Positions 1-10,767 of a DNA stretch of 64,000 nucleotides are shown here, piece after piece. Origin of the DNA: Setoptus koraiensis. Taxonomy: Eukaryota > Arthropoda. Within the stretch, counting starts at the first letter, position 1, and every line of letters starts with the position of its first letter. A program made the position numbers and the translations under genes. The notes under the pieces were generated by a model. It saw nothing but the letters and a program-made list of their open reading frames with translations, was not told where the DNA came from and searched no databases. Location of the stretch: the NCBI GenBank assembly GCA_048013815.1, contig CM106585.1:7874001-7938000 (forward strand), written 5' to 3'.

Positions 1-159
1 TTAACCACTTTCTGTCGCCATTTCTTATTGCATCAAGCAAACTACCATAAGTTCTTCCTTGCGCAAAGTCTCAGCAATGTTAAACCCAACTCGGTGTAAA
101 TTGTAGTCGAGTTTGAGAGTAAGATTTAGAACTTTGGGTGTTCTATCGAATAGTGACCA

Positions 160-1440
160 AGCCCGATTTCCATGAAACTTCACCCCTGGGCCCCGAAGAT
201 GCCCCCAGAGACGTTTTCAGCGATCAGAAAGAGCGGAAATTTTTACTTCCGAAGTTATGGAAAAGCTCATTTTTTGGGCCTCACAAGGCAACCTAGTTAG
301 GTGGTAGTGTCAGAAGGGGCTGGCTATGGCCTATCCGTTTTCGGCTCGTCGAGCTGAGCAAGAATACACTATTCCCATGCCCGTTTTTATTTGCCGACTT
401 TTTGCAATATTTTACCAGATTTTTTCGACATAAATTTAGATGAATTTGTTGAAATTCAGCATAAAACAGACCCAAACTATAGCCCGGATGAAATGTCGAT
501 AAATGAAAAACCCGATACAGTCGAAAAGATCAATTTCAATTTTGAAGGCAAGCCTCTCGACTGCGTAGAATGTGAAAACGTTTGGTTGGCAAATTTATTA
601 TAGGCAAAACCAGGCAATAACGGACGACATATTGTTGGATAAATTAGGCAATGCTGAAAGGGCTCAACCGATAGACACCATATGGAAACTTCACACCGGA
701 TGTTAACAAAACACTTGAATCACCGAATGTTAACAAAACACTTGGGTTATAGTCCTGAAGAGCGCCACACTTTTTTTGGGGTATCTTGGGTATTTTCGGG
801 TAGGCTATAGTACCCTTATACCTAGATAGGTATTCCGGAAGTGCGGAAATTCCTGGTTCCCGAGATAACCGAGGTACCGCTCTATGGGCGTTTCTCGTTA
901 CCCGACAGCCGCTTGGGGATTTGCGGGTATTTTTTCGGGGTAATTTTTGGTTCCTCGATGAAGTCGCGTCCAATACAGCAAGGAATAGTAGAAATAGGCC
1001 TTAGCTTCGCTCTGATTGTAATGGGTCCAAGAACTCGGCCTGCGGCCTCGTAATCTGGAGGCCGTCACATCTCCGTCGTCGCTCTCGCGACGACTCCGTG
1101 CGACGGGAACCCTTCGGGTAGGGTTGATGAGCGCTTCGGGTATCGGGCTACGCCCTCTACCCTCCGCTCAAGTGACTGCGATTCATTTACTACGGCGGGT
1201 TCATGTCCTACACGGAGATTTGTTCGAATATATTGAGAACCGGAAGCTGAATAATTCAGAAAATGATGTCAGTGTGCTCTTCATACTCTGATCCAGCTGT
1301 ATACCAAGTTTCAAGTCTGTATCTTGAATTTTATGTAAAACCGGAACCGGAAGTTTCCGCACTTCCGGACTAGCCAAACTGTTGTCAGGGGGCCCTACGG
1401 GCCCTATGTGTGAAGTTTCATCGTAATCGGAGTGTGACGC
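160..1440. repeat. Inverted copies of an unclassified repeat family
   Basis: The motif GTGAAGTTTCAT-N3-AATCGG occurs on the minus strand at 163-183 and on the plus strand at 1408-1430; a looser minus-strand copy lies at 670-699. A second motif, with core TTCCGCACTTCCGGA, is present on the minus strand at 834-860 and on the plus strand at 1343-1369 (24 of 27 bases agree). The two arms therefore point toward each other around a centre near 1100. That centre carries strong small hairpins: 1075-1082 pairs with 1087-1094, and 1109-1112 pairs with 1116-1119. Base composition differs from the CAA/CAG-rich DNA to the right. I cannot name the family; a fold-back transposon or clustered repeat is an inference. 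Confidence 0.45.
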
Positions 1441-1633
1441 TATTATGCACTACACCCGACCTTTGGATTAGAAACTGAACTCTCTCATCCTATGCAACTC
1501 ACAAGTGAGTCTATCACCTGAATAGGTTTCCTTGTTAGTGACTTTCCAACCCCCATCCGAACACCAAACTAGACTTACTCAAGGTTCTCGAAATCTGTTT
1601 CAATGAGCCGCCAGGCGATATTGTTGTTGTCAA

Positions 1634-1819
1634 TTACTTCGTCTGACGGCTGTATTCCAGGGTCTCGGAAGGGGGCTCCTTGATAACATCCTTTGTAATT
1701 TTTTCTTTGATCATGTTCTCTAGAAATACTATATAGTGGTAGGCTACTTTATCGACCATGGCCTTTGACAATGGCCGTTCTCCTTGCGGTTTAGGGAGGT
1801 GCTTTTTGAGGTCTTCCAT
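1634..1819 (-). CDS. Hypothetical 61-residue protein or element fragment
   Basis: An ATG at 1819 opens 61 codons ending at a TAA. The peptide has ordinary composition (basic start MEDLKKHLPKPQGERPL, a central YHYIVFLENMIKEKI stretch, a charged tail) and no homopolymers, unlike the long frames to its right. I recognise no domain. It lies next to the inverted repeats of 160-1440, so it may be a fragment of a mobile element and not a host gene. A TATAAATA at 1864-1871 is oriented for the plus strand and so does not clearly serve it. A frame of this length is expected by chance in a window this size, so confidence is low. Confidence 0.2.
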   Translation of the reverse strand: MEDLKKHLPKPQGERPLSKAMVDKVAYHYIVFLENMIKEKITKDVIKEPPSETLEYSRQTK

Positions 1820-2787
1820 TTTATATTATTCTTCTGTCGTCGTTGTTGTGGCCGATATTGACATATAAATAGACTGATTCAACCTCGTTAGTCTAGATCG
1901 ACTGACAAGGTAAACCTCTTTTTCGGAGGCACCCAGACAGAACAAACTATAGCTTTTCTGAACTCTCTAAAAGCTGAAAGGATACGCTATTCTTAAGCCC
2001 ACATTTTTTGAAATTTTTGCATTACTGACACTATTTTTTTTTATCATCAAATTTTAAAAGGCTATCGGTGCTGTCTAATAGAACATGAAAATGAGGCTGA
2101 TATTCTGATTTTCAACATATAGCTCGAGAGCTGTGCAGAGTGGGTCTATACCCGGTTTTTCCTAACTTTTTGCAATAAATTGATAGAATTTCCTAAGATT
2201 CAGACCCTCTCAGATATCACTAGAGATGCTCCCGAGAGCATTAGAAAGGCATTTCAAACTATTTCAGAAGGAATTCAGAATTAATTAAATCGTCTACCTG
2301 TTACAATAAGTTAATCGATTGAACAACACTGTCTATAGTGGATAAAGAGTTTATGTTAATTTATTTCATTTGCTGGTGAAACATTGATAGCGGTATTGGG
2401 CGGAAGTGTAACTGGCATACTCAAAATAATCTGTATTGATTGCACAAAATGTTGATGTTTGGCGTGTACAAAAGAGATATGATCATAGTGTATATAGTAA
2501 TAGTGAAAAAATAGTACTTTACAACAAAAATTTTGCGCAATTATTAGTTGATCATCCACAACAGTGAAGCGATTGTGTGAGCATATCATGTATCTGCTAA
2601 AAGTGTTTTAAGAATAATATTAACCATGTGTTTGGTGGTAAGTGCTGATGAGTTTTCCATCCATGTTTGAGAAAGGGAGGGAGCGAGTGAGAGATCCAAA
2701 GAGTTGGTGATCCAAACAAATCCAATAGTGTATACTCGTGGCTCGTTTGATATCGTCTTGGTGTTTCAGATGATAGTTCTATTACGG
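1820..2787 (-). other. Probable 3' UTR and flank of the large minus-strand gene
   Basis: No coding frame is supported here. The part next to 2787 follows the stop codon of the terminal exon and probably forms its 3' UTR, ending near the poly(A) signal at 2360-2365. From there to 1820 the sequence is unique-looking, with T-rich runs near 2035. Confidence 0.4.
2360..2365 (-). terminator. Candidate poly(A) signal for the large minus-strand gene
   Basis: TTTATT on the plus strand reads AATAAA on the minus strand, about 420 bases past the stop codon at 2788. Distance and strand fit a 3' UTR for the tail-anchored protein gene. Isolated AATAAA motifs are common, so this rests on position only. Confidence 0.35.
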
Positions 2788-4599
2788 TTAAACTGGCGGA
2801 GATCTGTAATGATAGGACTTGTGGAGGTGAGGTGAGTTGTTGACGAGTACACTGATGGCCAGAATGGCCACTGCCACGACGAAGAATGTCAAATATACAA
2901 CGGTTTTGGTGTATCTTTTCTTCTCTTTGGTGGTAGTTTTCTTGTTTGTTGTTGATTGACGCGGCGTCGACTGTCCACTCATGTTGGCCGGCAGTGTTTT
3001 CATGCTGGTGCCCTCAGTGTCGATAACAGTAAATTTAACCGGATCAGTCTGGACACTTGTGTCAACCCCATGACTCTTGTTATGCTGCGGCTGACTGAAG
3101 TATTGCTTATGGCGTCTTCGCGAACTCTTGCCACCATTGCTGGTGTTGGTGTTGTTGTTGTTCTGATTCTGGTTTTGTTGACGCGACAACTCAGTGGTTG
3201 TTTGACTGTCAATGACAACAGTTGATTGTTGCTGTTGCTGGTCATCGAGTTTGTTGATGGCATCAACAACAGCACCTGTACCAACTTGTTTTGTTGATTG
3301 CTGTTGTTGAGTGTTGTTGTTGGCGCGACAAAATGGACTTACCTTAGCCACTTGTGGTTGGCTGTGATTTGCGCCATTAATTGCCGATTGATTGACACAA
3401 TTAGTCGCTGGCTCAACCAGTGCGCTGTTGTCGGTGCTGTTTGTTTCACTAGATGTCATCACGTCGGCTCGTTGGCCACCATCAACTGGATCCTCTTCGA
3501 CAGCGTCCTCGACATCGGCGTCCTCTTCCTGTTGTTGTTCGGTGGCGCCCACGGATTGTTGTTCCGGATTCTGCTGCTGCTGCTGTTGTAGTTGTTGCTG
3601 TTGTTGTTGTTGCTGCTGCTGCTGCAACAAAGAGTCCATGTATAATGACTCGTCGTGACGTTCGAGCCACAATTCATAATTCTCGCCGAATTCCATGATA
3701 TTTCTGGCCGAGTCCTCGTCCAGTGAGTTGAGCTCGTCCGAATCAATGTTGCGCCCATCGGCACAACAATATCCGGTGAACAGGGGCGCCTGGTAATAAT
3801 CCCAATCGGCCCAATCGTTGGGGTAGCTGAGCGGACGGCGACGTCTTCTGCGATTTTGATTGCCGTTGGCCGAATGTTGTTTGCCTCCCGTTTTAACCAT
3901 TGCTGTTGGTGTGTCCTCTTGATGAGTTGCTTGAGTTTGTGTCGGTGGTTGTTGCTGTCGCCTTCGTCTAAATTGGCGCCGTCTATTCGTTGACGATGAA
4001 CTACAATTGAACAGTGCCATAGGCTCGTCAAATTTAGTCAAATCAACCCATTTGATATTGTTGTCCGCAGTGATTGATCCATCAATGTCGGCTGTCATAA
4101 TCTCGCTATTGTTGTCAATGTAGTTACTTGAACGTGCCCCTCTAATACTGTCGTGGCTCGATGGGTGCGATCTTGCCACCACTTGGGCGGCTTTTGCTGC
4201 GGCGGCCACTGCCAATGACAGGCGTCTTCGTGATAATGACTTGCCATTGGCGCCATTATTGTGAGCTGAACAATTATTTGATTTTCTGTTGTCATCGTTG
4301 GCCTTTTGGCGACAATTGTCTCCTGTACGACCGCAAGATGCAGCGACTTGCGCCTGCAATGACGGACCCTGACAATCGGGCGTTGTATTGACTCCTGAAT
4401 CACTATTGTTGCTTGCTTGAGTATCATCATTACAGCAATTGTGGGTGCCCATTCTGTTTCCCTTTCTCATCGAGGCCATCTTCTGGTGGTGTTGCGTAAT
4501 GCGCTCGTCGTCCTGGACATCGCCAGTGTTAGCGTCGTCTGATTTCAACGAGCATTGCCTATGCAAATCGGACTGATTCGAAGTTGAGAGAGGTTGACG
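2788..4599 (-). CDS. Terminal exon: Gln/Asn-rich region and C-terminal tail anchor
   Basis: This 1812-base exon opens after the acceptor ...ACATAACAG at 4600 in phase 0 and encodes 603 residues up to the stop. Visible parts: an Asp/Asn-rich start; an Ala-rich helix (LAVAAAAKAAQVVARS); a basic RRRRRR segment near 4000-3850; an acidic region (DELNSLDEDSARNIMEFGENYE) that looks ordered; a Gln run near 3630-3560; and a basic KEKKRYTK stretch directly before one hydrophobic segment (VVYLTFFVVAVAILAISVLV). About 18 residues follow, ending RSPPV. Positive residues before a C-terminal membrane helix fit a tail-anchored protein. A short tail ending Pro-Pro-X resembles KASH peptides, but the usual Pro-Pro-Pro-X is not complete. 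A donor-like AAG-GTAAGT at 3343/3342 lies in frame inside the exon and could allow an optional in-frame splice. Function unknown. Confidence 0.65.
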   Translation of the reverse strand, partial: RQPLSTSNQSDLHRQCSLKSDDANTGDVQDDERITQHHQKMASMRKGNRMGTHNCCNDDTQASNNSDSGVNTTPDCQGPSLQAQVAASCGRTGDNCRQKANDDNRKSNNCSAHNNGANGKSLSRRRLSLAVAAAAKAAQVVARSHPSSHDSIRGARSSNYIDNNSEIMTADIDGSITADNNIKWVDLTKFDEPMALFNCSSSSTNRRRQFRRRRQQQPPTQTQATHQEDTPTAMVKTGGKQHSANGNQNRRRRRRPLSYPNDWADWDYYQAPLFTGYCCADGRNIDSDELNSLDEDSARNIMEFGENYELWLERHDESLYMDSLLQQQQQQQQQQQLQQQQQQNPEQQSVGATEQQQEEDADVEDAVEEDPVDGGQRADVMTSSETNSTDNSALVEPATNCVNQSAINGANHSQPQVAKVSPFCRANNNTQQQQSTKQVGTGAVVDAINKLDDQQQQQSTVVIDSQTTTELSRQQNQNQNNNNTNTSNGGKSSRRRHKQYFSQPQHNKSHGVDTSVQTDPVKFTVIDTEGTSMKTLPANMSGQSTPRQSTTNKKTTTKEKKRYTKTVVYLTFFVVAVAILAISVLVNNSPHLHKSYHYRSPPV

Positions 4600-5590
4600 C
4601 TGTTATGTCGACAAAATTTGAGAGAAAAAGCAGAAAAAAAAACAATTATTGTTAGTAGATGTGAGTGTGGGGTGATTCTGACTGAGCAGTAACCTGATGC
4701 GATGTAACCCAGTAATCGAGTGTCTGTCGTGTGTAGTGGCGCATTCACGACACAGTTGGCCTGCTCTTGTGGCAGACTCTCAATCAGAAATTTTTGGTTG
4801 GTTCATTTGGTATAACAAGCAATTTGGGCAAGCTCGAGATCGTTTATTGGCGACCCAGTAAACACTGTCGACAATAACAGTTGGCCGTATTATATTGTCA
4901 ATTGTTGCTAATATGCTAGTCTAATATTATGGTCGTAGGCGAGTCGCAGCACACAGCTACCCATAAACCCGAAACAATTGATCTGCTCATAAAACTCTAC
5001 CGGTGGTTGCCGTGCATATATCATCTTATATCAGGCTGGGCCATCGCCAACTTGAAGCCATCATGAGTGGCGTGACTCGCACTGATCCGAGCCCGGATTT
5101 CCCCTACCAAAAGTGAAACAACCAAATTGGGTCTGCTTGTGAGCGCCGAAAAAAGATATGCCATCAGTGGACGGCTGATGATAACAGCAGATAAATGATG
5201 GCCACTGAATAGCCGAGACGAAAATAGCCCAGTTTGAGTTAATGAGAGCAACCGAAGCGATTGCTGATTTGAAACACTCTTTACAGCGAACAGCAACAGT
5301 AGTGGCTTCAAATAAATTTAATTCAATTTCCTATCAATGCCCCAAACCATCAGCATGTGATCAGCGAGATCGGATGTTTGCATCTTGGCAGTTGATGATC
5401 CGGCGCTTGTAGTGTTTAAACTCATCATGATTACGCAACTTAATGTTGGTCATGTTTGTCGGCACAGTAAAAAGGTAACGTTTAATTACTCATCATCACC
5501 TGTGCAGAGCTGCATCGTTGCAGCGATGGATGGACTCATCGGGCTTCTCTCGAATTCGGACAGCTCATCATGGCTGTCCGAATTCGCGAG

Positions 5591-5622
<32 letters not shown>

Positions 5623-7561
5623 GGCCACTAGGCCAACAAATCTCCAGACAGAGCTCGACAACTATTTTCAGTCTCGACATGAGAGTAGATTAAAATAGGA
5701 AGTCCACTAGAGACCGAGTAGACAGCCCACGAAGAGAGACATGCAATCAAACAATTAATTTGTGATATGGCCACTTATTCACACTGTGTGCAAGTCAACT
5801 TTGTGTCTCATTCTTTTTCAAGTCTCTTTCAAGCAAACTCCATCCGTATAATACTGGCTGCAACTCAACCTGTTCAGTCTGTCCACTTCAGGTGTAGAGT
5901 GCTGTCTACATTTGCTTATGCTGCTTACGCAAGTGGCCAGGCCGAATAGTTGACCCGCCACAGACGCCATTTCAATCACATCAATACAGATAATAATAAT
6001 AATAAACACTCTTGCATAATAGATTATGTAATAGATTGTGTATGATAGATTATATAAAAGATTGTACACAGCGTATCACAAATAGTGTTAGTTAGTATGT
6101 ATTGCGATACTATCAATTTGAGCGTTCCAGCTCACTAAACTGACTTGTGGGCAACAGGTGAATTGGCAGCAGTATTGTGAATTACACAGGACAACAACAT
6201 AAACATTGAGTTGGTCAAAAGGAGAAGAAAAAGTCGTAAAAAAGAAGAAATAGCAATATCACACACACACACAAACGAACGGGATGAACACTGTCAATGG
6301 TCAACATTGTTGCTCGGTGTTGGTGTGTGATCAAGGTCGCTGTTGATGACCAGTAAGGCACCGTAACCAGTGGTCATATTTCTTTATCAACAGCAGTATT
6401 TTTTCGTTGATCTGACAACTCGAACGAAACTGATAAATTGGCCATGCCAGACAGCAGCGGCGGCAGCAGCAGCGAAATTGCAACTTGAACAAAAAAGCCA
6501 CTCCAATCATAAGTGCACTCGAAGGGACTTTCAACTTTTCTTTCTCTCTCTCTCTCTTTAGTTTTTTACTTAGACCAACATTATTTATCTTCGCATATGC
6601 AAACAAGCAGCATGAGTACGAGTGGACAGAGATTTAGTAATACCTGTGATCAGCGAGCGGACACGATGATTTAAATTAAAAAATAGTCGGCCATTATCGA
6701 TCACGATGCGAAGCGAGCGGCGTGACTCTCGCGCATTTTCTTTCATCGCAAGCTATCCATATCACACAAACTACCCGACTAAATAGATAATATTTCACTC
6801 TGACTCAACTAAAGTCTCGCCTCTACTGCCATGCTTTGAGCTGGTCTCATGCCCATGATTATATAACAGATATTATATTATGTAACCGATCGATAGAGAA
6901 TTGGGCCAATATTCGCTTGTGTGTGAACGACATGCGAGACAACGACCGTGACCGCGCCTAATCAAATCATGACCAATCGGACACATATTCAAATACCATA
7001 CTATACGCGATGATAACAACGTCTAAATAATAGTACAAATTACACTCGAAAACAATGCCGGCACCCGACGGTGACTGGCTGATGGGAGAGGTGAACGCCC
7101 ACGCATTGTTGTTGTCGTTAGTTGCACAGCAGCGCTTGTTTTTTTGTTTTGAGATTGTTGTTGTTGTCTGACATTTTATAACACAACTGTAACAATACTG
7201 TTTAAATTAACTAATTGATAATATAATGTAATATGCAAGCGGTTTGTTAAATCACAGTTTACTCAATCTAGTGCCGAGATTGAGAACGCCACCGATCGTC
7301 ATGTAACTGCATCATTTAATTAATTTTAAAGAATGCGGAAGTGCTCATAAGCCGTGTGTGTGTGTGTCTCATGTTGAATTAATTGAAAATATCCAATTAA
7401 TCACCAATTAATTACTAACACTAGAGTGGCCACGGAGACAGTGTATGCGTGTGTGTTTTATAAACACGCACGGTGACAATCAATTAATTGTTGTTGTATC
7501 GTCCAAGGATCGTCCAACAACTAATTGTCAAGACACCCGGATAGGTGGCCAGCTTACTTAC
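4600..7561 (-). other. Intron of the large gene (downstream of the cassette exon)
   Basis: No gene is supported. It has a pyrimidine-rich acceptor side (near 4610-4650), the hairpin at 5552-5585 followed by a (GA)n tract to about 5621, a short (CA)n near 6262, pyrimidine runs near 6540 and an ACAGGTGA at 6154. AT-rich unique sequence fills the rest. Confidence 0.45.
5552..5585. repeat. 13-bp perfect inverted repeat
   Basis: GAATTCGGACAGC (5552-5564) and GCTGTCCGAATTC (5573-5585) are exact reverse complements around an 8-base loop. Flanking CTC and GAG bases extend the pairing with a two-base bulge. A (GA)n run follows immediately. Role unknown. Confidence 0.7.
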
Positions 7562-7630
7562 CTGGCGCATTGAACATATAAAGCAGCGAGCAGTAGCAAC
7601 AGGTGAGTTGGTGGTCTCTTCTGGCCGTTT
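7562..7630 (-). CDS. Candidate 69-base cassette exon of the large gene
   Basis: A strong acceptor (pyrimidine-rich, TTTGTCTCATTAG) at 7631 and a consensus donor CAG-GTAAGT at 7562/7561 enclose 69 bases, i.e. 23 codons open in phase 0 (KRPEETTNSPVATARCFICSMRQ is 23 residues, shown as KRPEETTNSPVAT then ARCFICSMRQ). Its length is a multiple of three and its neighbours end and begin in phase 0, so it can be included or skipped without shifting the frame. The peptide is unremarkable apart from a CFIC pair of cysteines. Evidence is splice-site quality and phase only. Confidence 0.4.
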
Positions 7631-8561
7631 CTAATGAGACAAACGAAACAATAATAAATTTAATCTCTCTCAACACTTGATGACTCCAAGTAAGAAGCTG
7701 AATTAAAGTTAGATTGAAGTAATGCTGCTGCTGTTGACGATGATTAATCATGTCCGATCATACATTGAACAATAAAAAACACACACACACAACGAAAAAG
7801 CAAAAAGAAATATTTACATCAGCCACTATTTAGCCCGACGAGACATGACATGCAGACAAGTGGTGGTAATCATGCTCACCTGTTGTAATTTGTAGCTGTG
7901 AGAGTTGAAGTCGTAAAAATAAATACTGGCTCGCCAGACGCCCAAATAATAATGACCTAGTTATAAAGCCTAGATTTTCTCTCTTTCTCTCTCTCTCTCT
8001 CTGGTTGCGATTTCGGCGCCATGAATCATGATGATTCATTGTGAATCACACAGTGCGAGCGAGCTTGCCATGAATCAAAAAGCCTCCTCTATCTACTCAT
8101 GTAACTCGCTTCTCTACACCTGTTGTTGCGTGTAACAAATAAGCAGATTACGCAACGGCAACGGCAACAGCAACAACAGTTATGCAGTTACGCAATGCTG
8201 GCCGGCTAACAAACAATAAGTAAGGCAACCTTGATTATAATCTAACTCTATAAATATAACTGTTGCTGTTGTTGATTGCTATTATACACTGAACTGGCGC
8301 TGCGTTGGGCAACGTATAATGAGCGGCCGAGTAATAGCGGTGAATTACAATTGTGTTTTTATTGCTGCAACCGCAACAACAACAACATTTTTATGAGATA
8401 TTGATCGCATGATTATGATTAATTATTTTCGCCAGACTCTCTCATTACTGCTACGAGAAAGAAAACAGAAAAACAAAATTCTCTCTGTAGTTCAATGTGC
8501 AATCGATTGGCCCATTGAGCCATTTCGCGATACAACGATACGCCGTTGTTAGCTCACTCAC
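7631..8561 (-). other. Intron of the large gene
   Basis: Between the Asp-rich exon and the candidate cassette exon. It contains a (CT)n tract at about 7977-8003, a TCACCTGT at 7877 and CAA/CAG stretches near 8160. No gene is supported. Confidence 0.45.
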
Positions 8562-9756
8562 CTGTCCATCGGCCAAGCTTTCGTCCTCTTCGTCTTGTTC
8601 CTCTCCGACGTCGTCGTCGTCATCGTCAATCTCTTCGTCGTCGTCGTCGTCGACGTCATCTTCGTCGTCATAGTCTTCGTAATCTTCGCTCAATTCATCC
8701 ACACCGTAATCGCTGGTATATTCAATATCTTTGATGCTCTTGTGCAAAATATGCTGATGCAATTGCTGTTGGTTGCTATGGTGACGCTGGTGATCAATAA
8801 AATTAAGCTCACTTATTAAGCTGTCTAAATTATCTCTTTGCTGTTTCTCAATATTGACTGATTGATGTTTTTTATCAATATTAACAATGCTTGCTGAATT
8901 GCTGTCCGTTGTTTGTTTGTTGCTGTTGTTGTTACTGTTGCGCAATTGACTAGAATTGTTGTTAGTACCGTTTAGTAGCAACTTGACTCCATCAACGTGA
9001 TCACTATTATTACAACAACGATCTGTAACAATATCTTGTGAGCTTGCCATTGTTTTGCTGCTAATATTGCCGGTGTTGTTATTGCTGGTGTTGATGTGAT
9101 TGATCAATTCTCCATTAAGCATGACATTATAACTATCAATGTGTTGTTGGTGTTGTTGTTGTTGTTGCATTCGTTTGTGTTGATAGTGCAATAGCAAGTA
9201 CTGATAATAACTTAGAATGTGATTGTTGATAATGCTGCCGCTGTTGCTTCTACTTTGAGCCTGATAATTACTCTTGTTTGTGTCTATTAAATTATTCGAA
9301 GCATACAAGCCAGACCATTTGCCTTCGCCCTTGCTGCTGCTGATGTTGTTGTTGTTTCTTAATTTATTATAACTGTTACAATTATTATTATTTTGAGCTG
9401 TTACGGAAGCAACATTCCTATTGAGATCATGTTCACTTTTGCTAATTCTTCTCTCTAGATTCTTCCTCTTCTCTACGAGCAAGTTGTTGTTTGCCAACGA
9501 ACCATTGACGCCTCTTGTTACGTATTCGTCGTAGCTGCTATTGAGATGAGGCCAAGTTTGTTGTTGTTGTTGTTGTTGTTGCTGTTGTCTGTCGGTGACG
9601 TGTGCCAATGGAACTGTCTGACAGCGCCTGTAGCGAGCTTGTTTTGTCTTTTCAGGCTTCTTTTGCTGTTGCTGATGTTGTGGTGTCGCTACAATAGTTG
9701 GCGAAGATTCCTGAGAAGAGGCCGATCGTCGTTTCTCGTCGCTTGATGTGTTGTCG
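8562..9756 (-). CDS. Internal exon: Gln/Asn/His-rich with an acidic C-terminal run
   Basis: The exon starts after ...TGACTCAACAG at 9757 with one base completing a Ser codon left by the preceding exon, and runs 1195 bases to the donor GACAG-GTGAGT at 8562/8561. The translation begins DNTSSDEKRRSASSQESSP, then a Gln tract, a Lys/Arg patch (KKPEKTKQARYRRC), a second Gln tract, a possible short helix (LVEKRKNLERRISKSEHDL) and long Asn/Gln/His-rich stretches. The last 60 residues are strongly acidic: repeated DDDEE-type runs coded by GAC/GAT/GAA near 8700-8580. No catalytic domain is visible; this looks mostly disordered. In-frame exon phases on both sides support membership of the same gene as 10768-11627. 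Confidence 0.6.
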
Positions 9757-10110
9757 CTGTTGAGTCACAAATGAGAGCATTGAATTGTGATTAAATTGTG
9801 ATGGATGAGTAAGAATGAAAGAGACACGTTAGTTGTTGGCTAATATTTTTCAATATTGTTTCACCGTTTCGTCTATTGTTGTTGCGCTACGTAACACGAT
9901 CAGTGTAGTGTAATTAATGTGCTAAGAAACACATACAGACACAATGGTCTATCAAGTATTATGACGTAAGTGGCAGAAAAGAAGACAATGGTCAAATGGT
10001 CAAGCAAGATGAGTGTTGCCGTTGCTGCCGGTCAGTGGTCAGCAGCAACTACAACAGCAACTACGACAACAACTACAACAGCGACTGCAACAGCGACTGC
10101 AACAGCAACT

Positions 10111-10157
<47 letters not shown>

Positions 10158-10767
10158 TACAACAGCAACTACAACAGGAGAGGTCACGAACAACGGCAAT
10201 CCAAGTTCAAGCAAGTTTGCGTCTGTTGTTGTCGCTGTTGTTGCGCCTGAAGAACGACAGACGTATTACGTCTAGACGATGTTGTTGTGTCCCTGTGTCT
10301 GGTGGCTTCGTTTTGTGGTACGGGTTAAGCTGGCTCAATTCAGCTGAACTCAACTCAGATTTATTTGACTGGCAATGCAAGCAATCAATCCATCAGCGAG
10401 AATCACATCCATATGATAATATCTGGCCAGCACCGAAGCCAAGCGATGAGTCATTGGCAGTGACTGAATCGAATTGAAAAACACACACACTGGACAACGA
10501 TGCACCTGTTGTCGTTGTTGCTATTGCTGTTGTTGTTGGCGATGTTGATGTTGGCAATAACAACAACAATGTACAAACATTGCGCATAACGCTTGCAAAA
10601 TAATATAATAGTTTTATAATGGTGCAACAGCGACACAGGTCAAGCACCACATCGAGACAGCACAGGTGAGCACAGGTGAGCTCAGGTGAGCACAGGTGAA
10701 TTGGGTGAACACGGGTGAATGGGGGGAAAACAAGTGGCGAACAAGTGGGTGACTAACGAGAACTCAC
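9757..10767 (-). other. Intron of the large gene
   Basis: Contains a long imperfect (CAG/CAA)n tract at about 10035-10180, where apparent Gln, Thr and Ala frames are products of the repeat, and the 10-bp tandem repeat at 10661-10700. No independent gene is supported. Confidence 0.45.
10661..10700 (+). repeat. 10-bp tandem repeat of donor-like CACAGGTGAG units
   Basis: Four 10-base units: two exact CACAGGTGAG, one CTCAGGTGAG and one CACAGGTGAA, followed by looser GGTGAA copies to about 10720. Each unit contains the CAGGTG E-box and reads as a splice-donor sequence on the plus strand, opposite to the host gene. Confidence 0.75.

Noticed and set aside
3392-4031. Shadow frames opposite and inside the terminal exon (Cys-, Val- and Asn-rich)
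   Set aside because: They overlap the 603-codon exon, which alone has splice phase, anchor and poly(A) context.
7550-7570. ACTTACCTGG, like the 5' end of U1 snRNA
   Set aside because: It is the complement of the exon donor at 7562; no U1 stem-loops or Sm site follow.
7871-7895. A 16-base microexon on the minus strand between CTCTCACAG and GTGAGC
   Set aside because: Length is not a multiple of three and would break the otherwise consistent exon phases.
10013-10477. Plus-strand Gln-rich 154-codon frame
   Set aside because: Created by the CAG/CAA repeat in the intron; frames with Thr/Ala and Ser/Asn overlap it.
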